A DNA stretch of 64,000 nt, taken from Anabas testudineus. Lineage: Eukaryota; Chordata; Actinopteri; Anabantiformes; Anabantidae. Within the stretch, counting starts at the first letter, position 1, and each line of letters begins with the position of its first letter. Both the position numbers and the translations under genes were made by a program. This document shows positions 24,931 to 40,581 of this stretch, one piece after another. The DNA is taken from the NCBI RefSeq assembly GCF_900324465.2, contig NC_046617.1, forward strand, positions 14,073,223-14,137,222, in the 5' to 3' direction. The notes under the pieces were generated by a model. It did not search any database. It saw nothing but the letters and a program-made list of their open reading frames with translations, and was not told the origin of the DNA.

Positions 24931-25492
24931 GTAAGAGTTTCAACTCGTTTGACTGGTTAAGTTTTATTGAGTTGGCTGTAACGTTACTGTCCACGTAGCA
25001 TTAGCTAACCCTTCTAGCTTGGCTAACAAGAAAAAAATGTTTGATGTGGTGATTCGTGTCGACTGTTCCCCCCTCCCCAAGTTAAAATGACAGCCTGCCT
25101 GAGTTTTCTAAGAACTATACTTTGCCTTTAATAAATAATCTAGTTGGTATCTTCAAAATGCTTAGCCATATTTCTGTTGGGGATATAATTGTTAGCTAGC
25201 GTTAGTTAGCTAGCTAAATTTAACCACTGTCACTGGGAAACGCTACTTTTTATAAAAGGAGATATTTAAAGGAGGTCGGACAGTTTAGGTTTTTTAATAC
25301 AAAATGCAAAAAAAAGAGTGGCAATGAATTGTATATAAATTATTACAACGATTTATCCATATCAACATGTCAGTTATGTTGTCTTTTAGTCTTTATTATC
25401 ATGCAAAGAGTTGTGTTGTGTTGTTTCCGTGATGAGCTGGTGGGATTCATTCTGCAAGTCATGTTTTCTGTACTATCACTTCTCTTCCAGCT

Positions 25493-26973
25493 ATGAACAG
25501 GAAACGAGCTCTAATTTTAGACACTTTCACAGTGAAGAAAAGAAAAAATGGGCCAGAGAAGTTTGGAGCTGTCTGTGAGGAGAATGGTAGGCGTGGATGT
25601 TAAAAACTAAAAATTAAGTACTGATATCTTATTGAATTATTTCAAAGTCATATAACAATAATATCTTCTTCTCAAAGGACCTACTGACATCAAATCCACC
25701 TTGGAATATCTCATGACACTCTTCCCCAGAAAGATCTTCAATGACACGTTGCCCCAAATAGTTCTTAAACACCAACTTTACAGTATGCACAGTGACAAGA
25801 CTCTGGTGGATAAGGAAGTGGTAAGAAGGCTCTTCATGTCTCAGAAAGATTGTATAATTCTGTCTAAATGTGGTGATTCAACCCACAACCATTCTTTTGG
25901 TTCACAGAATAAACTGCGGGAACAAGGAGAACTGCTGATGTTTCAGCTTGGGTTTGATGCAGAGGCTTTCGGGCTGGTTTTCACTTCCGACTACAAAGCC
26001 AAAGTGCTGTCTGGAGTGGAGGGAAAGGCGACACAAGCAACAGTGGAGAAGTTCCTGGAGAAAGTGTTGTCTTCTAGCACAGACCTGAGCTTTAGTAAAG
26101 ACAAGATGCTCAAGGAGTTCTTCTTCACTGATTCTGAGATAACGTAAGAAAGGAACTCCTTTATCTTGTTATTTTTTTATAATTTATTATCACAAGCTTG
26201 ATCTGAGATTTGCCAAAAAGCTCAGCACATGCTATATTTTCTCACCATCCAGGCAACTAGTAAAGTCAGGGGTCCTGACTGTGAGGGACGCAGGCAGCTG
26301 GTGGCTGTCTATTCCCAACTCTGGCAAATTCACAAAGTACTTTATACAAGGTGAGCGTCTGGGAAAGTCTCAACAATACTCTGCCTTATTTATGTCACAT
26401 GTAATTCTTTCAATTTCACAAGATTTTTGACAGCACCTTGCTAACTGGGGTACTGTTTGTTTTTAACCCTCGCATCGCCTTTCTTATTTAGGTCGTAAAG
26501 CAGTTCTCGCCATGGTGAAGAAGTCTAAATATGGTGAAGTCTTAAAAGCAGAACTAGAGGGTCGGCGAACAACTTCACAAGTTAAATTCCACATGAAATA
26601 CCACGTCCACGACATTGTTGGAGCAGAGCTGGTAGAGAGGTAATTGTTTGAGTTTAGTCCTCTGTCAAAATAAAAGGACAGGTACTTAGTGCAGCTGCTC
26701 TGATTTATGGTTTTGTCAGCTCACTAATTGAGGGGTTTTCTGTTAGCCCCTCAATTACTCAATCATAAAACTGAATTCTCACTCTAAAATCTTTACAAAC
26801 AAGCCAGTCAGATTTTAACATGTGTTTACCAGTGACTGAATCAAATAATACTCACCTCAGGCCCTTTAGATATCCTACAATGTTTGTTACATCTTTAATT
26901 TTGAAGTAACTGTTGTTTTCCTTACAGCATACCTACAACTTCAGGGACATTGTTACGATTTGTTGATTCCTGA
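25493..26973 (+). CDS. stk19: STK19, winged-helix nuclear protein
   Basis: Named serine/threonine kinase 19, but it has no kinase fold; recent work treats it as a winged-helix, DNA-binding nuclear protein acting in transcription-coupled repair. Coding exons: 25493-25586, 25678-25820, 25908-26143, 26253-26350, 26492-26639, 26928-26973; 765 nt, 254 residues, equal to the main human form. The start MNRKR is identical to human. Recognised blocks: LMTLFPRKIFNDTLP, LREQGELLMFQLGFDA, DSEITQLVKSGVLTVRDAGSWWLSIP shown here by SEITQLVKSGVLTVRD, KYFIQGRKAVL, YHVHDIVGAELV and the end TTSGTLLRF. No protein kinase motifs (glycine loop, HRD, DFG) are present. The ATG sits two bases inside an exon, so a non-coding first exon is likely. 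Confidence 0.96.
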
Positions 26974-28943
26974 ACCACTTTAACAAGACTGACGTTGGTG
27001 TTTGAATGAAACCAGTGAGTTACTGAAGATGAAAAAGGCATAAACATCACAAAGAATGTGAAATATGTGGAGGATTAAGTTAATTGATTGATTTCAGATT
27101 TACATTCTGTGCCAAATGTTTTATGAAACCTTGTGGGTTTATGAATTGTCAATTGTGTTGACATGTAATAAAAAATATTTGAAATGTTTATTTCCCCCCC
27201 ATCAAAGCTCTTTGGGTACACACCACAAAACTTTGTACAAGTCTTTTCTTTGTATAACATTTGGCTTACTATTATGTTGTCTTTATTCAGAGCTGTCAGG
27301 TTGACAAGTGTACTGTAACTGTAATTTAATGTTTTCAGGTCAATAGTACAAAAACCTATAATGTTCAGTTTGGTGTGATGCATCGTTGAACAAAGAGGCC
27401 AAATAGTTTTTCTGGAATTTATTGGATTTTTCAAAAAGTGACAATAGCTTTCATCCATAAAACTAAAGAGTCACAACATTGGCTTGATTTAAAGCACAGC
27501 TTGAGTCTGAATACAATACAGATGAGCAACATGTACTTAACCCCTGATCTAGTAGTTCAAATACATTTTGTAAATAGGCAAAAAAAATATAAACTGTAGC
27601 AATTTGAATCTTAGTTTTCAGTATATGTTGCACATACATGCTATCAGCATTAATTACAAAAAGCTAGGCTTGTAGGGAGATTAAGGTAATGTTAATGTTA
27701 TTGTAGAGGTAATAAACAAAGAATATTCATAGTGTTAGTTTTACAATACAGTGAGTGGAGCGTAACTTCTGTGAAGAAAGATACAAAATAGTCAATCACA
27801 TGATTATAACAAAAAAGATGAGTACACTGTATACTACACCATAACCGACAGTAGCTTTGTTACTGTTATTAGCAGGCATGAATGCTCTTCTTGGTGACAT
27901 TGCTTAGCCAGTAGTGATGCTATTATAAAAAAAATCTAATGTGCTGCACAAAAGGTTTCTGATAAATGCCCACAGAGCATTAAAGGTGCTCTTGATCCCA
28001 GCCACCAAAACACCTAAACAGTTCTAATCCGATATCTAATAAAGTTTTCCACGTTGCACTCCGGGGCAGGTATACAGTTGAGACACTTCTAAGGAAATAT
28101 TGGAAAGAGGAAAAAAAAACCACAAACTTGACAGGTCCAATTGGCGTCAAACACATAAAATACTGGATAGTTTTGATTTTTCTGCATTTTATAGAACTGT
28201 TTGTGTTACCAGACCTAGACCCAGTCTGAATTTTAAGAACATCTCAAGCATCATTTGATCCATGCGAGTGAATTAAAATGAATCACATGCTAGGACTGAC
28301 AACTAACTGCTGAGATTGCGGTACACAAACAGTCATTTGAGGCAAAAATCACATATGGTTACTTCAAGTTCCTTGTCAACAGTGTGGTGACACATAACTG
28401 TAAAATGAAACTGAAATGAATAAAATGCCATTGGGGTCTGAGTTGAACAAACAGCAACACAACAGCAGGTTTTCCGCTGTATTTTGACGTTTTAAATATT
28501 TGACACAATGGTTTTCTTTTCAGCTAAAATACAGTATGTGTGTAGAATGTATTTGGCAATATTTCTTCCACTCAAAACAACAACCAAGACTGTAAACAAT
28601 AAAAGGTGGACAACCGATGGAAGAACAAATTGAAAACATTCCACGGTCCATTTTACAAAACATCCAATCTGTTTCAGAAGGCCTCAAGAATTTCATAGTC
28701 TCATACAGTATCAGTGTTAGGAAAAAAATAGGGCCTATAATCATCTGACCTCTTTGCCTAAAGCTGACCCTTTGTCAAATTTTCAAGGAAACCGTTTGTA
28801 GAACTCCTGTAGCTACACTGATGGAAGGAAAGAATCTGAAGTACAATGTTTTTACGTGTATACTGGTGTGTTTCTCCTGTGTCTTTAGCCACCCTCACCA
28901 CTAGCGACCATGTTCCCTTGTAGCCGTTCCAGTGGAGGAAGTC
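26974..28943. other. Tail-to-tail gap: stk19 3' UTR and long rac1 3' UTR
   Basis: No coding content. A plus-strand AATAAA at 27167-27172 suits stk19. A minus-strand AATAAA at 27418-27423 would give the rac1 gene a 3' UTR of about 1.5 kb, similar in size to the long mammalian RAC1 3' UTR. The two ends would then lie about 250 bases apart. Confidence 0.5.
27167..27172 (+). promoter_or_regulatory. Candidate polyadenylation signal of stk19
   Basis: AATAAA about 195 bases downstream of the stk19 stop codon. Confidence 0.5.
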
Positions 28944-32606
<3,663 letters not shown>

Positions 32607-32619
32607 TGCGCCGCAGCTA

Positions 32620-32960
32620 GAGGAATGCTAAGTTAGCTCCGGGAGCTAGCTAACGTTAGCTCACAAGTCTCTTTTCCTTTGTCCGGAATTGCTCGCTGGT
32701 GAAATGTCCCAACAGCGTCTCTCAATCGGCGTTTTAATTCACAGCGGAGCTCCCGGGATGCGGAACACCTCGTAGGAAACTTACAGAAACTTATTTAGCA
32801 CTTTAACACTAGTTTAGTCACAGATTCCCTCGCAACATTCCCATGCTTTCGTGGGCAGATCGGGAAGCTATGAAGCAAAACAGCGGCCACCACCCCTGAG
32901 GAAAAAAAATGAAGCTAGCCACCACCACCAGATGGTGCATCCGGTTCACTGCGGTTAATA
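32620..32960 (-). promoter_or_regulatory. Probable rac1 promoter and 5' UTR
   Basis: G/C-richer DNA directly upstream of the rac1 start codon. It contains the perfect palindrome GCTAACGTTAGC at 32649-32660 and a CCCGGGA stretch near 32752. No TATA box is visible. The transcription start is not determined. Confidence 0.4.
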
Positions 32961-33407
32961 CGCCCACAGCACCTTGGATCAGCTGAGACGCCCTCCGAAA
33001 AGCAGCTGGCAAAATGTTCTAAATACTGGTGATGTAACCAGACACATATATCTATAGGTTAATAGTTTAAAAGATAAATCTGACGCCATTTAAAATAATA
33101 ACTAAAAATAATGAATGAGGCGGACTGTTTAGGGTGTGACAACGAGTACGGAAATGACGTCAGCTTAGCGAGCCTACGTGTTGACTGTTCCCTCGCCTAT
33201 GCCTTACAGGCTGCGTGCTCAGACTCAAATGTTGACTTAATTTTGATGATATTTTCTTTTTTTCCTCACTGATAACATATGCCATCAACTGAATAAAACT
33301 GTCAGTGCAGTGTGGCTGCTGCTAACTGCTTTCTAAAACACTTGCTAAAACTGTGGTGTCTTGCTCTTTTAGGAAACTAACATTTATGTCTTTATTCACT
33401 GTCTGGT

Positions 33408-34050
33408 TTGGTTCAGACACAAAACAACAACACGCAGTCACTGTTGCAGAACAGATCATCGGCATCAACCCACCTAACACCTGAGCAACTCCAAGCAGTG
33501 AAAGCAGAGCAAATCACTGCAGACCATGGTCACAAACTGTTCCAACTTTTTCTTCCTGATCGACGTGTTGGAACACTTTATGCCAGGACAACGAGACACA
33601 AGAACAGTTTCTTCCCACACACTGTTACTGAGGTAAATGGTTAAACAGTCATGGAGTACCAAATCTCAGTGAAATAGCTAGCAAAATTGTGCAACAACTT
33701 TATATTTCATAAATATTTGAACAATCACATACAAACTATATATGCCGTGGGTCCACCCAAATCTGCTTATTGTTTATAATGTCATTATTAAGCTACCTGT
33801 CTAATTATCATTCACAAACAACCCTACCTCTGCACTTCTTTCACCTCCATCTTTGCATATAATTGCAGTAATCTTTACTCTGCTTTGTTCATTTTTGTGT
33901 GTATCAATGTGAAACTCTTTTCTTATTGTTCTTGTTAGTGAGTCAAATTCCCTATATATATATATATATTCCAAAAATATATTGTGCATATATATATATA
34001 TATGCACAAATATTATATTTTTGGTCAATAAAGCTTATTCTGATTCTGAT
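33408..34050 (+). mobile_element. 3' fragment of a LINE (L2/CR1-like non-LTR retrotransposon)
   Basis: The open frame ending at 33644 reads PDRRVGTLYARTTRHKNSFF..TV..VN, which matches the usual end of an L2/CR1-type ORF2 (TNRxKNSFxPxAIxxLN). A neighbouring frame upstream reads AEQIIG, also typical, so the ORF is frame-disrupted. About 400 bases of 3' UTR follow, ending in CAATAAAGCTTATTCTGATTCTGATTG, given here as AATAAAGCTTATTC then TGATTCTGATTG, the classic fish LINE tail with TGATTC repeats. Everything 5' of the ORF end is missing, as expected from truncated insertion. Assignment to L2 versus CR1/Rex is open. Confidence 0.65.
33971..34024. repeat. Near-perfect AT-rich palindrome inside the LINE 3' UTR
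   Basis: Left arm CCAAAAATATATTGTGCATA and right arm TATGCACAAATATTATATTT followed by TTGG fold back over a (TA)n centre. Only a small insertion in the right arm breaks the symmetry. A preceding (TA)n run lies at about 33953-33969. Confidence 0.8.
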
Positions 34051-34718
34051 TGAGAACAATTAGGTTTTGGTTGAATGTCGCAGAGGATGATGAATTTGTA
34101 CTGCATTCAGAGTTTGATTAACAAACAAACTATCAAATAGCCAAATGTTCTCTGACCCCAGCTTTAAAAATGTGACTATTCATTAATTCAATATCTTGGA
34201 CTTTTGGTCAACAAATTTGAACACATCAAATTACACTTTGGCAAGTACAGTATTTCTATAATTAGTAGTAAAAACAACACAATAAAAATAACTTAAATGA
34301 AAATAATTATTAGTTGCAAACTTCAAGGCATCTTTCTTTGTACACCTCATTTCACTGGACGCAACTGCAAGAATTATATACATGTGGTATCACAACAAAA
34401 AGTTGAATACAGTAAATGTACATATTATAATTTATTTTCATGTTACTTATTTTGGTACTCTCTTTTTATATGCCAGTATAATATAAGAAGCTTGTCTTTT
34501 TTTGTTGCTTTTTTGTTTTCGAGGCCACCTAAGAGTCAGAACCAGGGGCACACAGTACCCTCAGCCAGTCTCCCAACATCCGTGTGTCACACCGATATCG
34601 GACCTCCCGTTGACCAAAACAGGGCTCGGTGGGGAAGCTGTCGGGGTGGAGCAGCTCCGTCAACACCACCGTCCAATGTGAAAATGAAGCTTGGAGTCAG
34701 CCGGCGATAGGAATATGA

Positions 34719-35682
<964 letters not shown>

Positions 35683-36530
35683 TCAATAGCCCGTGCCTAG
35701 ATTTGGATTTGAAACAGCAATGCCATGTATCAGCCCTCTAAAAAAAATCAGCTGACACTGCACAGCAATGTGAAGGAAGACGACTCTTCATTTTGCAAAC
35801 TGGTGTGATGGTTCAACAGAGTGACACGACTGGTGGTTGTAGTCGGACCTCGTCGCTGCCTCGTGTCCTGCAGTGATGTCTGCGACAAATGAGCCGCGGT
35901 GAGCAGTGAAATATGAAAGTGGGGGGAAAAGATGTTTCACAATCACACATTTAACTTTTCGCCGGAGATTGAGGAGCTGCTCGTCCTGTCTGTGAAGACT
36001 GTGCTGGATGAAGTGCGGATTTGGACACAGCCTTTTCTCTCTGCTTATCAGGGACTGTGGCGTGGGTTTGAGCAGGAAATCAGATGAATGTCTGGACATG
36101 TATGTTTATTACGTGCACTGTGTAAAAAATTTTAGAAAAACTGGAACAATTTCACTTTAATGAAGTAAATATCTATACCGCACGACATAAACAGGCATGT
36201 TTTTAGTCCTCTGTGGTTGGGACACTTTATTTGAGGTTAGCTATATAAATGGTACATGGTTGTTCTGCAGAGATTTGTTATAGGAAAACAGCTACCTGTA
36301 AAACACACTGCTCTTCTGGAAGTTTACAGTCTGTGATTGCAGTCTGAAAGGAAGTCACCACATGTTCTTAGTGTTTGTACACACTCACTGTTGGTGATTT
36401 TTTTTTTTTTTTTTTTTTTTTTAGCTGTTTTTGTTTACTTGTATGATAAGTGTGTGCGTGGAAGCCAGTCACAGAACCGAGGTTCAGGATGGTTGAATCT
36501 GGGAAATAATAAATTAATGAAATCGCTATG
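35683..36530 (+). other. Probable 3' UTR of the SMIM10-like gene
   Basis: No other gene seen. An AATAAA at 36508-36513 could end the transcript, giving a 3' UTR of about 0.85 kb. A T tract of about 24-26 bases lies at roughly 36397-36422. Confidence 0.4.
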
Positions 36531-37989
36531 CTCAGCCTTGTTTGTTATTCTTCGTTAAATTGTCTTTTTATTAACTTTCCCTTTGCATGTTAATGACACT
36601 TCCATTCCCTAGTTTATGTTCAAACAACATACAGCAACAACAACAAAATGCGACAAACCCCTTCCCTCCTGCTTCCCCCCTTCTCTGGTCCCATATAGAA
36701 ATTAAAAAAGAGAAACAAGAACCAAATGAATTTAAAATATATGTTTTATCATGACACTCGTTCTGTAATCTTTATAAATCAATACAGTACACGGTAAAAG
36801 TGATGTTAAGATTTTAGGTTATTGTTAGAAACAAAAACTACCTTTAAATACTGTTATTAAATACAAAGTTTATAGTCAGCAACATCTACTTTTATTGAAG
36901 CATCTGTAACTTAATTCAGATATCAACAGATATAAGTAAAGTGTGGTTTCAGTTATGGTTTCTTATAGAGCTCCTTGAGAAGATGTTTTGACTTGTCATA
37001 GTAAAAACAAACACAGGTTTCATCAGTAATGTTAATTAACAATAAACCATCACCTTACAGATATTGCGTAGGCAGAAGCCAAAGTGTTTTACCTACTGTG
37101 ATATTTTTGTTTTTTTGATTGCAAAAACTTTACTGAACCATAAACTGGAGCTTCCTGAAGTGCCCATTACTTGACAATGTAGGGTGGGTGATCTGGTTCT
37201 GGTTTACTTCACAACTCTTCCCTCTTCTCTGGTGTTGTGTACACACGGACAGTACCTGTGTGTGTCTTCACTCTGTGCTTGTTATGCTAATGCGTGACAG
37301 AAGACAGCATTTACTTTTAATTAATCCCAGGCAACAGCTGCACAAGCATTTTTACCACCCAGTAGAAGTGGAAATACAAGAAGAACAAGAACAAAGTAGG
37401 ATAAAGTTCAGTTCCTCTCATTAAGTTCCTGTAATGGATAAGTATAATTGAGCTGTAATACTGTATTTGTCCACACAGGGGAAGCAGCTAATCACAGTAC
37501 TGGATCTCCCTCCCTTTACCTGCTGACACAGTGGATAAATTACACAGTTAATGAAGCTTTACCACAACAAGAACTATTTGTCTCTGTGGCAGAACAAGCA
37601 CATTTCAACGTAAAACAGATTCTGATGTTTTGTTTGTCACAACTGATCTGTTCTACACAGTTATATGTTGTTTGATACTTAAAATGTGCCTATAATGAGC
37701 TTACTTTTGGACAGGAAGCATGAATTCATCTTGCACCAAAAGATCTATGTGAGTCTTCCTCTTCTCATCTACATTAATTCAAATCTTCTGTGATCAATTT
37801 CTGTGTTAGTAGAGAGCGCTTGTAATGAATGAAATTTAGCCAGCTGACCCATTTGGCACATATTCTGAACGTGCATTTCTTTTAAGTAGATTTCCAACAG
37901 CTGACACCCCCACTCAATACAAAATGTCCCCAGCAAACTTATCCTAACCAGTCACTCTGATGCCAGGCTGCAGCGTAAAACCATCAGGG

Positions 37990-38003
37990 GTTGCCAAGGC
38001 AAC
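37990..38003. promoter_or_regulatory. Perfect X-box-type palindrome
   Basis: GTTGCCAAGGCAAC, a perfect dyad matching the RFX-factor X-box form GTTGCC-NN-GGCAAC. No gene start is near (the closest are more than 3 kb away), so it may be a distal site or a chance or repeat-derived sequence. Confidence 0.4.
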
Positions 38004-38636
38004 TATATTTCTCCATGCGACAGACAACCCTTCCTGCCTGCCCCCCTTTTCTGGAAAAAAGAGGATTTATTTGTGAGGGATTTGCCAAAGGAAAATATTT
38101 TAATAGGGTTATCATAGAGGACTGGCAGAGAAAGAGATCTATAGATGAAGGATAAGTCGGTATCTTTACTCTGTTTTTGCCAACCACCATTTTTACCCTC
38201 AAAAAATGGGTTTCTGGAATAAAGATTATAGAGTTTTAGCCTTTGGCATCTGCAGCAGCTCACATGTGTTTCATTTGAGTGAGTGTGAAAGAGCGATAAT
38301 GCTGCAAATGGAAATAGCAGGGATTCAATTAAAACTGGAATGCAGTGTATTTAATGCAAAATCTAATTCTGTACATAAGCTCTGAACAGTTTATCTGTGT
38401 GGGATCTTGAGAGTTGATGTGTAGCCTTATTGGACAATGTGTTTAAGAACAGATGAGTTTCATTTTTACTCTGTGGGATCTTAGAGAAGTTAGTTTTATC
38501 ATTGATAGTAAACTGAGTGTGGATTTGAGCAGCAATTTTTGTTGTTGCTGTTGTCACTTTCAGTTTTTCGTCTGAATTGTAATTGAAAAACATCCTATTG
38601 AGTTTCTGAATGCTAAATATGTAGTGTAGGTAGAGC

Positions 38637-38945
38637 AGGTAACTGTTAGCATAGCTTAGCATAAAGACTGGAAACAGGAGGAAACTCGCGTCACTCTGTC
38701 AAAAGAAAACAGAATCCATATGAAAGTAGAAGTGTAAAGATGACAATGTGCTGTTTTATGGAGGCTCAAGTGCTGACGTTTTTGCAGGAGATATGATCTG
38801 TCAGAGAGATTTATAAGAGCTGGTAGGTGGATTTTATTACTTTAGACAGAGCCCTGCCAGCTGTTTCCCTGTTTCCAGTCTTAATGCTAAGCTAAGCAAA
38901 CTGCTGCCTCCAGCTACAGACATTAGTACAAAGAGGAGCCGTAAG
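38637..38945. mobile_element. Best-preserved copy of the dispersed inverted-repeat element
   Basis: The left arm TTAGCATAAAGACTGGAAAC is mirrored on the right by AGCATTAAGACTGGAAACAG (minus strand), separated by about 200 bases. The right arm continues on the minus strand into AGCTGGCAGGGCTCTGTC and AATAAAATCCACCTACCAGC, the typical inner sequence of the family. Size and long terminal inverted repeats suggest a non-autonomous DNA transposon. There is no coding capacity. Family not named; target-site duplication not resolved. Confidence 0.65.
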
Positions 38946-39835
38946 AGCTACGAACCAGCTAAACCACTGTTTAAGAAAGTTTTTTTTTTGTTAATGTCTT
39001 GTTTGTTGCTTGCTGCTCTATTTTTTAACACCTGAGCTGCAGTTCGTGGCAAAGAAAGAAACACTTTTCTATGCTCAAAAATCATTTCTGTTATTTATTT
39101 TAACCGCTATGGCTTTAATCCACTGACAATATTTTCTCAGTTTCTCAAGTTTAACCAATCATAATGCAATTATTCACAGCACATATTTGAACCTTTAGAT
39201 CATGGTCTGTCAGACTTCATTTTGAAAATCCAAACTGTTTATATGTACGCCATCAACTTTGTGCTTGACTGCCAAACAGGAAACAGGGCCTAAGTTGTAG
39301 CAAACTAAATGTCACATGTTGTTTGGAATCAGCTCCTACACCATACAAAGATTTTTTACTTCACAAAAGCTGAAACAAAAATCCCAAACCAAGAACAAAC
39401 ATCATACACTGTGACTCCCAGTGTGTCAAATGATAATTCACTCAACAAACAGATTTCTATTGTCGCATGATGGTCATCACCATGACTGACAGTGACAGAC
39501 ATTTATAAGTGTCATGCATTAAGCACAGAGCACGGATTACTGATGCTAAATGTAATCAAATAATAATCCGCAAGATTTTAAATCTGATGCATTAGTCTTT
39601 AAACTGTGATTTATACTGATCTCTCTGACTCTCAGTTTGAGGTTTCAGTGGAACTGAAGTGAGTCCAAACTCGCGTATCACATCCTCTTTGTGGTTATTT
39701 GAATAGAGGGTCCAATAATAATGGAGTTATACCTTCAGTTTAAGTGCTTTTGACTGGGCATGAGAGACATATGCAAAAGAAAAAAGAGATCTGGTGCTGA
39801 GATGAGCTCCGAGCTGACCTTAAATCTGAATCAGA

Positions 39836-39902
39836 GGAGAGGAGGAGAGGGGGAGGAGGAGGAGAAGAAGTGGAAAACGTGAGGAGGAGGAGGAGGAGGT
39901 GG
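39836..39902. repeat. Polypurine (GGA)n-rich tract
   Basis: A purine-only run of GAG/GGA units, broken by one short gap near 39873-39880. The frames it opens are low-complexity and are not genes. Confidence 0.8.
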
Positions 39903-40488
39903 GAGATTGGTGGTGTTTTATTTGCTGTAGTCACATTGTGGGACTAAAATAGGTCATACAAGCAAAAGAGCATATGTGCTTAATTTAGGTGGTGTCAGTC
40001 TGACATTTTTCTGTTGATTTAATGTGAACTTTTCTTCTGTAATTTCACAGACTCCTGCAGTTATTTGGCAAATAAGTGCAGCTTTATATTAAGCTTCTTT
40101 TGACCTATTCACATTTTATCCTCTGGTAGCTAAAAAAGAATTTATCTTGTTTAAACTGTCAAATGCATTTGACTTTATTTGCAGAGTGGTATTAAAGGAT
40201 CTCAGTTCAACTTTTGATGCTTCACAAATAAGCACAGATGCTTCTTAAGCATCATGTCACTTATCTTATGTGCTATTTTACTGTATCCTAATCACACAAT
40301 TTAATTTAATCGCTTCATTTAAGTGCGTTTGTTCATTTTATAAATGAGTTTATGGGATATAAAACCTTTTTGTAATGTTTAAACATGAACTATATACTCA
40401 GTAGTTTAATTCCTATGAGGAATAACCTTTATTATGTGTTATGTAACCACAGCAGGTCTAGCAGGATTGTACTTTAAATGGGGACAAA

Positions 40489-40490
<2 letters not shown>

Positions 40491-40580
<90 letters not shown>
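40491..40580. repeat. (CA)45 microsatellite
   Basis: Ninety bases of uninterrupted CA, the longest simple repeat of the window. It opens a His/Thr frame that is not a gene. Confidence 0.97.

Positions 40581-40581
<1 letters not shown>

Noticed and set aside
35788-36099. 103-codon minus-strand frame downstream of the SMIM10-like gene
   Set aside because: No homology recognised and it lies in that gene's probable 3' UTR.
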